From a virus, in IMG/VR virus record IMGVR_UViG_3300010300_000028, positions 1 to 45,589 of that record: a stretch of 45,589 nt of DNA; one strand, given 5' to 3'. Within the stretch, counting starts at the first letter, position 1; each line of letters starts with the position of its first letter. A program made the position numbers and the translations under genes. Positions 7,715-14,997 of the stretch are shown piece by piece. Below the pieces are notes generated by a model. The model saw only the letters and a list, made by a program, of their open reading frames with translations, was not told where the DNA came from and searched no databases.

Positions 7715-7979
7715 ACTCTCCCAATCCTTTGGGGGTACAGTAGAGAAAGAGATTCCTCTGGACGTTGAGTGGATCGATGATGCTTTCTATATTAAAGAGA
7801 CACGCTTTGGTCTCTTCACTTCTATCTTGAAGGACCCACTGGGTCAACACTTCATTACTGGTGCTAATTATGAGGGAGTTCTCACAGTCTCCCGTTGGCA
7901 TCTGAAATGTATTCAGGATGGATCACTAGACGATTACACCCGCGTCGTTAACAGTGGGGTAGTAGGAGGAAAACTATGA
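7659..7979 (+). CDS. Hypothetical protein overlapping gp33
   Basis: 106 residues from ATG at 7659, which overlaps the gp33 gene by 56 bases; a GTG at 7695 would reduce the overlap. The first 25 residues are Ser/Asn rich and probably disordered, the rest looks like a compact mixed alpha/beta domain (EWIDDAFYI, HFITGANYEG). No recognised family. ATGA overlap with the next gene indicates coupling. Confidence 0.65.
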   Translation: MPNNSTASNEPVVGSSRSKLSQSFGGTVEKEIPLDVEWIDDAFYIKETRFGLFTSILKDPLGQHFITGANYEGVLTVSRWHLKCIQDGSLDDYTRVVNSGVVGGKL

Positions 7980-8338
7980 CTGACGAATTCTTTAAGTCAG
8001 AAATCGTTCAAGAAGAACTGAACGAATTGCAATCAACATACACTGACCTGCTCAAAATGTCTCAGGACTTTGAGAACTTTGATCCTGGTCAGAAGATTGA
8101 ACACATCAACAAGACACTAGAACTCATTGCTAAGCAGAAAGTTTTCTACTCTCGCTTAGAGATGATGGCAAACTATGTTGAAGAGGAAGGGGACGACGAG
8201 TCCGAGGTCAAGTCCATGAAGAATAGGATCGACACGGTGTCATCCATCTACACAGGAGGGCAGGGTAACCTGCTAGCGATCTTACAGGTCATGGAAGACA
8301 AGTTGATCGGATGGAAAAAAGAACTTCAAGGGGGTTGA
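7976..8338 (+). CDS. DUF1825 family protein
   Basis: 120 residues. The N-terminal segment FFKSEIVQEELNELQ followed by a helical region with FDPGQKIEHINKTLELIAK and FYSRLEMM matches the DUF1825 family, found mainly in cyanobacteria and their phages; function is not known. The protein is predicted to be all helical and acidic. Its TGA stop (8336-8338) lies in the loop of a terminator hairpin and inside the -35 box of the gp32 promoter. Confidence 0.8.
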   Translation: MTDEFFKSEIVQEELNELQSTYTDLLKMSQDFENFDPGQKIEHINKTLELIAKQKVFYSRLEMMANYVEEEGDDESEVKSMKNRIDTVSSIYTGGQGNLLAILQVMEDKLIGWKKELQGG

Positions 8339-8351
8339 CACCCCCTTTTTT
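8328..8351 (+). terminator. Rho-independent terminator with stop codon in the loop
   Basis: AAGGGGGT, loop TGAC, ACCCCCTT, then a T run to 8351. The loop carries the stop codon of the DUF1825 gene, so the hairpin can form only after the ribosome reaches the end. Confidence 0.9.
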
Positions 8352-8363
8352 ATGCCGTATATT
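8335..8363 (+). promoter_or_regulatory. Sigma70 promoter for gp32 nested in the terminator
   Basis: TTGACA at 8335-8340, a 17-base spacer and TATATT at 8358-8363. The -35 box lies in the hairpin loop and right arm, and the spacer holds the terminator T run. Predicted start near 8370. Confidence 0.65.
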
Positions 8364-8407
8364 ATTGAGGTGGTGAGGAGTCAAGACTACTCCTCCTTTC
8401 TCCTCGC

Positions 8408-8414
8408 CTAAATA
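8408..8414 (+). promoter_or_regulatory. Late promoter (CTAAATA) for gp32
   Basis: CCTAAATAC 60 bases before the gp32 start. Together with the sigma70 promoter at 8335 this allows gp32 to be made early and late. Confidence 0.6.
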
Positions 8415-8475
8415 CAGTACCCTGTTTAGCGTACGGGGTACACAGACCAAATACAAAACACACACGGAGAATACA

Positions 8476-9396
8476 ATGTCTTTCGCATCGCTCAAAAAGT
8501 CCAGCGGTTCTATCGCCGCTCTGACCAAAGAACTGGACAAGATGAGCAAAGGTTCGGGCAATGGACCCGACGAACGCCTCTGGAAACCAGAGGTTGATAA
8601 AGCAGGTAACGGTTATGCTGTCATCCGTTTCCTTCCTGCTCCCACTGGTGAAGATCTGCCCTGGGCACAGGTCTGGTCTCACGCCTTCCAAGGTCCTGGT
8701 GGTTGGTACATCGAGAACTCCCTGACCACTCTCGGTCAGAAGGATCCTCTTGGTGACCTGAACCGAGTCCTCTGGAACAGTGGTCTTGACTCTGACAAGG
8801 AGATTGCTCGTAAGCAGAAGCGTAAGCTGTCTTACTACTCCAACATCTATGTTGTCAAGGATCCCCTTCACCCTGAGAATGAAGGTCGTGTCTTCCTCTA
8901 CAAGTATGGTAAGAAGATCCACGACAAGATTGTTGAGGCAATGAAACCTCAGTTTGAGGATGAGAAACCCATCAATCCTTTCTGCTTCTGGGAAGGTGCT
9001 GACTTCAAGTTGAAGATCGTCAAGCAAGACGGTTACTGGAACTACGATCGTTCCGAGTTCGCTGCTGGTAGCACACTGGGTGACTTTGATGATGACAAAC
9101 TTGAAGAGATCTACAACCAGCAATACTCTCTTGCTGACTTCACCGACCCTAAGAACTTCAAGTCCTACGAGGAACTGGAAGCACGTCTGAACCTTGTCCT
9201 TGGCAAGACCTCCCGTGCTGCACGAGTCGATGAAGAAGAGGTGGATCCCATCAGCGTTGATGACTTCAACGCTCCTGATGTGACACCTAGCGAACCGACC
9301 TCATCCTTCCGTGCTGGGTTCGGTAAGAGTGTAGAATCATTGAGTGAGGACAGCGATCCTGACCTTGAATACTTTGCCAAACTAGCTAACGACTAA
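8476..9396 (+). CDS. 32: Single-stranded DNA-binding protein gp32
   Basis: 306 residues, close to T4 gp32 (301). Basic N-terminal cooperativity segment (FASLKKSSGS), an OB-fold core with WYIEN, YYSNIYVVKDP, ENEGRVF and CFWEGADFKLKI segments that align with T4 gp32, and an acidic C-terminal tail. gp32 coats single-stranded DNA in replication, recombination and repair. The T4 zinc ligands Cys77, Cys87 and Cys90 are replaced (ENS for ENC; DPLGDL for the CPVC region), so this form appears to lack the zinc. A good SD (GGAG) precedes the ATG. Confidence 0.96.
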   Translation: MSFASLKKSSGSIAALTKELDKMSKGSGNGPDERLWKPEVDKAGNGYAVIRFLPAPTGEDLPWAQVWSHAFQGPGGWYIENSLTTLGQKDPLGDLNRVLWNSGLDSDKEIARKQKRKLSYYSNIYVVKDPLHPENEGRVFLYKYGKKIHDKIVEAMKPQFEDEKPINPFCFWEGADFKLKIVKQDGYWNYDRSEFAAGSTLGDFDDDKLEEIYNQQYSLADFTDPKNFKSYEELEARLNLVLGKTSRAARVDEEEVDPISVDDFNAPDVTPSEPTSSFRAGFGKSVESLSEDSDPDLEYFAKLAND

Positions 9397-9776
9397 TGAA
9401 ACTACCCAACTGGCAACACCACTCTAAAAAAGAGGCAAAGCGTACCTTGAAACCCCAAGCACTGCGTCAAGCAAAGAAGCGTCGTTCTGCTCTCAAAGCA
9501 AAACTAGCCGCTGCTTCGGTGCTGCTAGTTGGGTTTGCTTCTCCTGCTCAGGCAATCACCTGGAATGATTTCTGGGAACCATTTGACCATGACCATAGGA
9601 TTGAAGTCCACCACTATCACGATCGCCCACAGTACATTCGTCCCAGGACTTGTATCAAAGAGGTGCGTCGAACCAAGTGGGTCCCTGGACGTTGGAGAGG
9701 TGATGTCTACATCTATGGTCACTACAAAGAGGTAGTGAGAGACAGACGAGTTCCATGTCATCGATTAGACTGGTAA
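9396..9776 (+). CDS. Secreted basic His/Arg-rich protein
   Basis: 126 residues starting on the gp32 stop (TAATG). A 35-residue basic N-terminus is followed by a hydrophobic core (LAAASVLLVGFASPAQA) with an AQA signal-peptidase site near residue 53, so it is probably exported. The mature part is rich in His, Arg, Tyr and Trp (DHDHRIEVHHYHD), with two Cys. Possible metal binding or periplasmic role; no family recognised. Ends just before a strong terminator. Confidence 0.65.
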   Translation: MKLPNWQHHSKKEAKRTLKPQALRQAKKRRSALKAKLAAASVLLVGFASPAQAITWNDFWEPFDHDHRIEVHHYHDRPQYIRPRTCIKEVRRTKWVPGRWRGDVYIYGHYKEVVRDRRVPCHRLDW

Positions 9777-9801
9777 AACCAAAAACGACCTTTCGTTTCA
9801 G

Positions 9802-9834
9802 AAATACCCCGAAAAAAATTCGGGGTATTTTTTT
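9802..9834 (+). terminator. Rho-independent terminator
   Basis: AAATACCCCGAA, a five-A loop, TTCGGGGTATTT and a T run. Perfect 12-base stem. Ends the gp32 unit. Confidence 0.95.
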
Positions 9835-9849
9835 GCCCCCAGGGTTTTT

Positions 9850-9858
9850 CATAAATAC
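9850..9858 (+). promoter_or_regulatory. Late promoter (CATAAATAC)
   Basis: The last bases abut the -35 box of the sigma70 promoter at 9859, giving a combined early and late promoter before the 9912 gene. Confidence 0.6.
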
Positions 9859-9887
9859 TTGACAGAACCACGAGTTCTGTGTATAGT
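9859..9887 (+). promoter_or_regulatory. Strong sigma70 promoter
   Basis: TTGACA at 9859-9864, a spacer of exactly 17 bases, TATAGT at 9882-9887. The spacer is almost entirely a perfect inverted repeat (9862-9880). Predicted start near 9894, 18 bases before the ATG. Confidence 0.85.
9862..9880. repeat. Inverted repeat between -35 and -10 (operator candidate)
   Basis: ACAGAAC, five bases CACGA, GTTCTGT: perfect seven-base arms. It occupies the promoter spacer, the classic place for a repressor operator. The GAAC/GTTC half sites recall LexA-type boxes, but the spacing does not match a box I know for cyanobacteria. Confidence 0.65.
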
Positions 9888-9911
9888 TCTTTGGTAGCAT
9901 AATCCCACATC

Positions 9912-10139
9912 ATGTATAAACCCTACTCCCAAGAGTGGCACCGTTTACGGTATTTGACGGAAGCTATCGATAAGTACCTGGAAGACGGTGTGGACCCTAC
10001 TCTCGTTATGGACGATATTCAGTATATCCTCCATATACGGTCTGAGGCAGCATATCAGCGATTCCAACGCATCAACCAACTTGAACACTATCTGGCGGAC
10101 AACGAAGTATGCTCTCAACCCAGTACAGACTCAGATTAG
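9912..10139 (+). CDS. Hypothetical early protein
   Basis: 75 residues, first gene after the strong promoter. Helical, with many Tyr, Arg and Gln residues and an acidic C-terminus. No recognised family. The next gene starts 31 bases before its end. Confidence 0.65.
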   Translation: MYKPYSQEWHRLRYLTEAIDKYLEDGVDPTLVMDDIQYILHIRSEAAYQRFQRINQLEHYLADNEVCSQPSTDSD

Positions 10140-10423
10140 AGTTTATCTGCAAAAAGATCGCCAACAAGGAAGAAGTCAAACTTGAAGACATGATTTGGGC
10201 AGAGAAATTGTCCAAAGCAAACACTACCGCTCGTGAATGGTTAAGGAAAGCACGTCGTGCCGCTGCTCAGGATATTCAGGAGGGCAGTATGGACGATTTT
10301 ATGAATAAGATGGGATTAGGCGACCCCGACCCATCTAATTACAAAACGGGGTTCTCAGGTGCAGACGAAATTGTAGATTGGTTCAAACAAGACAAACCAG
10401 ACGATTGGAGACAACGCGACTAA
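10109..10423 (+). CDS. Hypothetical helical protein
   Basis: 104 residues, with a basic N-terminal and central helix (KLSKANTTAREWLRKARRAAA) and a more acidic end with a DPDPSNYKTGF turn. No motif recognised. Overlaps the upstream gene by 31 bases and is joined to the downstream gene by TAATG. Confidence 0.65.
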   Translation: MLSTQYRLRLEFICKKIANKEEVKLEDMIWAEKLSKANTTAREWLRKARRAAAQDIQEGSMDDFMNKMGLGDPDPSNYKTGFSGADEIVDWFKQDKPDDWRQRD

Positions 10424-10665
10424 TGATTCCACTAACAGCAGTAGTTTACTCTAACGGCAGTCAAGAATGCGAAAGGGCAGAAGCTTTGCTAAGGTCCCTA
10501 GGTGGTGAATATCTCGAATATCGCCTAAATCAACATTTCACACAAAGAGCATTTGAGCAAGAATTTGGTCCAGAAGCAGAATACCCACAAATTGCACTTG
10601 GAGCGCAACATGTGGGTCATTTGAAGGAATTGCTACAATATGGAAAAGATAATGGTCTGTTTTAG
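10423..10665 (+). CDS. Glutaredoxin-like protein without the CXXC site
   Basis: 80 residues from ATG at 10423 on the upstream stop. It follows the pattern of the glutaredoxin at 2089: VVY.. strand, LNQHFTQRAFEQEFG matching LDQNFTRDQFRQEFG, then YPQI with the cis-Pro. The active site CPYC is replaced by SQEC (residues 13-16), leaving only the second Cys, and the C-terminal GG-C region is changed. Dithiol chemistry is therefore not expected; it may bind glutathione or a protein partner. Its 3' end overlaps the convergent gp53 gene by four bases. Confidence 0.75.
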   Translation: MIPLTAVVYSNGSQECERAEALLRSLGGEYLEYRLNQHFTQRAFEQEFGPEAEYPQIALGAQHVGHLKELLQYGKDNGLF

Positions 10666-11603
10666 TAACCGCCGCTGCTGCCAGAACTACCACTCGATCC
10701 ACTGCTGCTAGAACTGCCACTTGATCCACTGCTGCTAGAACTGCTCTGAGCGGTGCTAGAAGAGTCTGTGGTGCCTGCTATCACACCAGACGAGTTCACG
10801 AGTGTAGAACTCGTTGATTGATTGTTTGATTGAGTTATAGTAGCGCCAGAATCGAGTGTTGTGGTCGTAATCGTTCTGTTGGTCAATTCTTGCTGTCCAG
10901 CAAATGCCAGAGAAGGTGCCAGACCGTACTCTGTGGTGTAAATGAGTTTCTTATCGATAAAGATCTCTTCCACAGCATTTGGTGTCATCTTAATATCCTC
11001 TCCATCGCCCAATTCTGCATTTGGAGCATATTGAAGAAGTTCTTCAAATTCATCAACGAAGTCATCAATGTACTCTTGACGCAGAACCCAAATATTTGAC
11101 TTTTCGTCATTTATGGCTCTTTCGTGATCGTAGTTGGAAACAGGATATACGCTAGGAACGACAGTGATGTTATCTGTGGTGGTATATTGGAAAGTAGAGT
11201 TTACAACCTTTCCTTCTTTCATCAGGGTCCTACCATTATTGTCTTTGACCTCATATGTCTCATGATGATGAACACCATTCACATCCTTGTATCGACTCGC
11301 CACATATGCGTAAAGTTCCTTCTCACTCATCGGCCAATCATTGTAGATATTGATGATATTGTTACAGAGAAGGACTATCCAGTCTAATTCAGGATCATCG
11401 TACAATTCAGTAGCAACCTGATCAGGTCTTTCGTTGTTTCCGACAGTATACTGTTCAAAACCAAGAATATCGTCTTGGATCTGATCTCTGATCTTCACTC
11501 TACGGAAGATATTCTTTGCAGCAACGAACGGTTCAACGTTATTCTTTCTAAACGAAGAAACACGTACTTTGACGTTAGGTAGGTATCCGAAGTAATGCGT
11601 CAT
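10662..11603 (-). CDS. 53: Baseplate wedge protein gp53
   Basis: 313 residues on the minus strand. The segment ERPDQVATELYDDPELDWIV followed by LLCNN aligns with the T4 gp53 signature (RPEELANAIYGNPQLYWVL, LMCND), and YNDWPMS fits the following turn. gp53 joins wedges around the hub during baseplate assembly. T4 gp53 is shorter (196 residues): here extra residues include an insertion and a C-terminal tail, from about residue 270, made almost only of Ser and Gly. It is coupled to gp48 upstream on the same strand (ATGA). Confidence 0.92.
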   Translation of the reverse strand: MTHYFGYLPNVKVRVSSFRKNNVEPFVAAKNIFRRVKIRDQIQDDILGFEQYTVGNNERPDQVATELYDDPELDWIVLLCNNIINIYNDWPMSEKELYAYVASRYKDVNGVHHHETYEVKDNNGRTLMKEGKVVNSTFQYTTTDNITVVPSVYPVSNYDHERAINDEKSNIWVLRQEYIDDFVDEFEELLQYAPNAELGDGEDIKMTPNAVEEIFIDKKLIYTTEYGLAPSLAFAGQQELTNRTITTTTLDSGATITQSNNQSTSSTLVNSSGVIAGTTDSSSTAQSSSSSSGSSGSSSSSGSSGSSGSSGGY

Positions 11604-12619
11604 GGTGATTTCTTGCCGCCGTTGTACATATTACGAGTGATGAATGCAGTCTCATCAAAACTGAGTTGCAGGTTGTAACTGGCAGGACCGTAATCAACAC
11701 CATCCATGTTTGCAGTACGAAGAGATGTATGCTGACCTGATGGTGTCAGGTTAACTTGCATGTTAGTGAGGACCATGTTCACTGGGAATGTCAGAAGAAC
11801 AGACATTCTCTCAGGGGCAGAGAGTTTATCATTCAATTTTGCTTGGGTTGCTGACTTACCAGGCGTGTATCTCACCAGTTCGCATCGGAAGAATCTAGGA
11901 ACGGTCAACCAGCGAGCATCACCACTGATGTTAGGCAGCATGGCGTCTCTCAGTGCTGTAATGATGTTCTCAATCGCTTGTGCTTCCTCAGCATTGCGTG
12001 GTGCCATCGCAAAGTTAAAGTTGTGAGAACGATAGTTCACACCTTTGAAGACTGTTTCTTCATATGGGTTGAACACCTTACCCTTCGCCAAAGCAGCAAG
12101 TTGGTTCTTGTTCATGTTGCCACTAACACCAAACATGCTAGCAGCGCCATTGAAGATACCAGAGACTGCATTGAAAGCAACCTCGGGTTTGGCGTTCTTA
12201 GCACCTTGCTGGATGTTCTGGGCGATGTTGTCGATATTGCCTGATCTCATTGCTTCCACAGCAATGTCACCGAAAGGACCCAATGCAACCTTATCATAAG
12301 AGGTGCTATAAGTCTCGTTCAGTTCATGTGGGAGGTACAGGTAGATAGTTTTAAGGATAGCGTCCTTATTACCAGTAGAACCAGGGTTCTTGCCTTTTCC
12401 TGAATAGGTATATTGATTAGTCTTCTCAGAATCATAGATCATCAGTTTCAGATAATCCATTTGCTCCGTACCAAAGGTACGGTCACGCGAAATCGATCCA
12501 TCATTGTTACCTCGTGGTCCACGGGGCATCTGCAATGGATAAATAAGTCTACCACCACTCCTCGCCCCCTTCGACTGAGACTTGTTTTGATTCTTAGACT
12601 TTTTGCCTTGCTTCGCCAT
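11600..12619 (-). CDS. 48: Baseplate tail-tube cap protein gp48
   Basis: 339 residues, minus strand. The SHNFNFAMAPRNAEEAQAI segment corresponds to T4 gp48 KVFTWDLTPRSTEDLMAI, and the C-terminal SYNLQLSFDETAFITRNMY fits the end of T4 gp48 and tube-like proteins. gp48 sits on the hub and starts tube assembly with gp54. The first 30 residues are strongly basic (Lys, Gln, Ser). The ATG (complement of 12617-12619) overlaps the ATG of gene 4 on the other strand. Confidence 0.88.
   Translation of the reverse strand: MAKQGKKSKNQNKSQSKGARSGGRLIYPLQMPRGPRGNNDGSISRDRTFGTEQMDYLKLMIYDSEKTNQYTYSGKGKNPGSTGNKDAILKTIYLYLPHELNETYSTSYDKVALGPFGDIAVEAMRSGNIDNIAQNIQQGAKNAKPEVAFNAVSGIFNGAASMFGVSGNMNKNQLAALAKGKVFNPYEETVFKGVNYRSHNFNFAMAPRNAEEAQAIENIITALRDAMLPNISGDARWLTVPRFFRCELVRYTPGKSATQAKLNDKLSAPERMSVLLTFPVNMVLTNMQVNLTPSGQHTSLRTANMDGVDYGPASYNLQLSFDETAFITRNMYNGGKKSP
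12538..12545 (+). promoter_or_regulatory. Late promoter for gene 4 inside gene 48
   Basis: GATAAATA on the + strand, about 73 bases before the gene 4 ATG, within the coding region of the oppositely oriented gene 48. Confidence 0.6.
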
Positions 12620-13052
12620 GAGTTATTCAGGAAAATTTAGACCATCAAACACTCATAAGTATAAGGGAGATCCCACAAATATTATTTATAGGAGTTTGTG
12701 GGAAAGAAAATTTATGGTATGGTGTGATAAGAACGAAAACGTCTTGGAGTGGGGCAGTGAAGAGATTGTCATCCCGTATGTTAGTCCTGTCGATAATAGG
12801 GTTCATCGCTATTTTCCAGACTTCTACGTCAGAGCACGGACCAGGACTGGAAGGACTCAGAGGTTCATTATCGAGGTTAAACCGTCGAAGCAGACCATTC
12901 CCCCCAAGAAGCAAAAACGAGTTACTAAAAGATTTTTGAATGAGGTGAAAACCTACGCTGTCAATGATGCGAAGTGGAAGGCAGCGAGAGAATACTGTGC
13001 TGATCGTAAGATGGAATTCATGATACTTACAGAACACGAGTTAAAGGTATGA
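12618..13052 (+). CDS. 4: Head completion protein gp4 (nuclease-like)
   Basis: 144 residues. Strong match to T4 gp4: MSYSGKFRPSN start, YKGDP, YRS.WE, WGSE..VIPY, RYFPDFYV, FIIEVKP, then FLNEV.TY.VN..KWKAA and ILTE. gp4 (also called gp50/gp65) completes the filled head before tail joining and has an endonuclease-like fold (D-x-E-V-K type residues in FPDFYV and IEVKPSK). An upstream in-frame GTG or ATG at 12603 would add five residues, but the family start is at 12618. Confidence 0.95.
   Translation: MSYSGKFRPSNTHKYKGDPTNIIYRSLWERKFMVWCDKNENVLEWGSEEIVIPYVSPVDNRVHRYFPDFYVRARTRTGRTQRFIIEVKPSKQTIPPKKQKRVTKRFLNEVKTYAVNDAKWKAAREYCADRKMEFMILTEHELKV
12683..12690 (-). promoter_or_regulatory. Late promoter for genes 48-53 inside gene 4
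   Basis: TATAAATA on the minus strand, 64 bases before the gp48 ATG. Exact match to the T4 late consensus. Confidence 0.7.
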
Positions 13053-13519
13053 GCATCTTCAACGACGTTAAAGAACTAGCAGGAGGGAGCAAGCAGTCTA
13101 AGGACTGGTATAGGTCTCAGGTATTCTATGGGTTGGAAGACTCAAAAGGATTCAAGGTAGGTGACGTTATATTCTTTGCATACTCTGCGGCAACCAAAGA
13201 TCTGCCATTCTATGACAAGTACCCGATGGTACTGATCACAGATATTGACATGGCAAACCAGCAGTTCTCTGGTGGAAACATACATTATCTTAGACCTAGC
13301 ACCAGAATATCTGTTGCTAAATCTTGGGGCGGGGGATCCGTATCATATCCTCGTCGCTGCCACCATAAATACTTTATGTCAAATGCAAGTAATATCAAGA
13401 CGGTCTCATCTGCTGACCTTAAAGATATGAAGTATCCGCTCCCTTTGGAGCAATTTACTATGAATGTTGTGGGTCGATATCTTGACGTTCCTAGTTCCAT
13501 CATTTGGAGTAGACAATAG
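13049..13519 (+). CDS. Conserved structural or assembly protein, unassigned
   Basis: 156 residues, ATGA overlap with gene 4. A compact domain with YDKYPMVLITDID, then FSGGNIHYLRPSTRISVA, a pattern seen in small T4-like phage proteins next to tail-completion genes; I cannot name it safely. No membrane segment. Its stop overlaps the GTG of the next gene (TAGTG). By position it should act in head-tail completion or tube assembly. Confidence 0.7.
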   Translation: MSIFNDVKELAGGSKQSKDWYRSQVFYGLEDSKGFKVGDVIFFAYSAATKDLPFYDKYPMVLITDIDMANQQFSGGNIHYLRPSTRISVAKSWGGGSVSYPRRCHHKYFMSNASNIKTVSSADLKDMKYPLPLEQFTMNVVGRYLDVPSSIIWSRQ

Positions 13520-14256
13520 TGGGAAGTCCCAATAGATTTAATACATTCAGAGATCTGGTTGCTACTAATGCCCTGGCACCAGCAACCACTAACCTGTTTC
13601 AAATTATGATTCCTGCACCTCCCATATTCGGTAACGGTGGTAATGGTGCAGTGTCTGGTGGTCGTATTAAAAGAGTCTATGAGACTATCAACTACTATGC
13701 TTCTTCTGTTACTACACCAAGTAGAGCATTGACGACAAGCGAAATCAATAACTATGGTATGATGCGTCGCTTCGCCACAGGTCAGACTAACTCGGAGATT
13801 ACTATCTCATTCTTGGTCACAAAGGACCAGATGCATAGAGACTTCTTTGAAGCATGGTTACACTCTGCTGCTTCTGACTCTGATAATAGCGTAGCATTCT
13901 ATGATGATTATGTTGTTGATTTGCAGATCGTCAAATGGGAGCATGGTGCTAACTTTAAGTTGAAGCAGAATAGAGATAATAGCAAAAAAGGAATGCATCC
14001 GATGCAAGCAACTGGTGTGTGGAAACTGTTTGGTGCATTCCCCACTAACATCAGCACTCAAACGTTTGATAACGAACAGACTGGACTTCTGCAAATGGAT
14101 ATTCAGTTCTACTTCGAGCGTTACAGATTCGACCAAGTATCTCCCAAGACCCTGAAAACGAAGGGTGGTAGAGCAGAAACATTCACGTTTAGTGAAGTTA
14201 GAACCAGAGTAGAAGGTTCTGGTAACCCCGATGTACAGAGATTCAGCATCGGATAA
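13519..14256 (+). CDS. 54: Baseplate tail-tube initiator gp54-like protein
   Basis: 245 residues from GTG at 13519. The middle resembles tail-tube/gp54 proteins: SSVTTPSRALTT, then RRFATGQTNSEITISFL and FFEAWLHSA, close in pattern to the T4 gp54 segment with ITGRELDPLVISFRMD and MQDWVNS. The C-terminal LLQMDIQFYFERYRFD is the usual beta-hairpin of tube-fold proteins. gp54 caps the hub-gp48 complex and nucleates the tube. A tail-tube gp19 relative is the alternative. Confidence 0.75.
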   Translation: MGSPNRFNTFRDLVATNALAPATTNLFQIMIPAPPIFGNGGNGAVSGGRIKRVYETINYYASSVTTPSRALTTSEINNYGMMRRFATGQTNSEITISFLVTKDQMHRDFFEAWLHSAASDSDNSVAFYDDYVVDLQIVKWEHGANFKLKQNRDNSKKGMHPMQATGVWKLFGAFPTNISTQTFDNEQTGLLQMDIQFYFERYRFDQVSPKTLKTKGGRAETFTFSEVRTRVEGSGNPDVQRFSIG

Positions 14257-14261
14257 CTCGT

Positions 14262-14268
14262 CTAAATA
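14262..14268 (+). promoter_or_regulatory. Late promoter (CTAAATA) for the gp26 operon
   Basis: CGTCTAAATAAT at 14259-14270, 23 bases before the gp26 ATG. The same 12 bases occur before gp5 at 24282-24293. Confidence 0.7.
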
Positions 14269-14290
14269 ATTACATCGTCATTTTCTGATT

Positions 14291-14992
14291 ATGCCTTTAC
14301 CTAAACTTGTAGTGCCTGATTACGAGTGTAAACTCCCTGTCAGTGGTACTAAGGTCACATACCGACCGTTTCTTGTAAAAGAAGAAAAACTCCTCTATCT
14401 CGCGATGGAGTCCCAGAACGAGAAGGAGATGATTCGCGCAGTGAAGCAAATCCTTAAAGCATGTACCAACGTTCCTAATGTTGAGAAACTTGCCACGTTT
14501 GAGATCGAGTATCTTTTCTTGAAGATCAGATCCAAAGCAGTTGGTGAAGTTAGTGAATTCAAAGTAACATGTCAAGATGATGGAGAGACTCAGGTTGATG
14601 TTCAACTGAATCTCGATGAGATTGAAGTCAATGTTCCTAAGGATCACAAGAAGATCGTCAAACTCACTGATACTGTCAAGGTACAGATGAGGTATCCTTC
14701 ACTCGATGCATTCATCGACACCAACATGAAGGAAGATCCTGACATTGAAGATGTCTTTGAACTTGCTGCCGACTGCATTGAAAAAGTATACGATGGAGAT
14801 GAAACCTATGAGGCTTTCACTAAGAAAGAAGCAAAGGATTTCCTCGGTGAGATGAATAGTGAACAGTTCCAATCTATTCAAAAGTTCTTCGACACAATGC
14901 CTAAACTCAGGCATGAGTTCGTGGTAACGAATCCTAAAACCAAGGTGGATAACACCATCATCCTGGAAGGACTCGCGGCTTTTTTCGCGTAG
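14291..14992 (+). CDS. 26: Baseplate hub assembly protein gp26 (T4 family)
   Basis: 233 residues. The start LPKLVVPDYECKLPVSG.KVTYRPF and the KEEKLLYLAMES segment are typical of the T4 gp26 baseplate family, and the C-terminal half is helical and acidic. gp26 is needed for hub assembly; its place before gp51 and the giant tail proteins mirrors tail assembly chaperones that precede tape-measure genes in other phages. A slippery T TTT TTC lies two codons before the stop (see frameshift site). Confidence 0.88.
   Translation: MPLPKLVVPDYECKLPVSGTKVTYRPFLVKEEKLLYLAMESQNEKEMIRAVKQILKACTNVPNVEKLATFEIEYLFLKIRSKAVGEVSEFKVTCQDDGETQVDVQLNLDEIEVNVPKDHKKIVKLTDTVKVQMRYPSLDAFIDTNMKEDPDIEDVFELAADCIEKVYDGDETYEAFTKKEAKDFLGEMNSEQFQSIQKFFDTMPKLRHEFVVTNPKTKVDNTIILEGLAAFFA
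14980..14986 (+). other. Probable programmed -1 frameshift site joining gp26 and gp51
   Basis: T TTT TTC in the gp26 frame, a standard X XXY YYZ heptamer, followed by GCG and the TAG stop. A -1 slip puts the ribosome in the gp51 frame, which is open from there through the gp51 ATG (CGC GTA GCG TTA ATG), giving a 298-residue gp26-gp51 fusion. A Shine-Dalgarno-like GGAAGGA at 14965-14971 lies 8 bases upstream, the arrangement that stimulates -1 shifting in dnaX. Downstream small hairpins (15001-15015; palindrome 15035-15048) could add to it. Confidence 0.7.
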
Positions 14993-14997
14993 CGTTA

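Noticed and set aside
8362-9123. 253-codon minus-strand ORF inside gp32
   Set aside because: It is antisense to a firmly identified gp32 and has no recognisable domain; an open antisense frame of this length follows from the codon bias of gp32.
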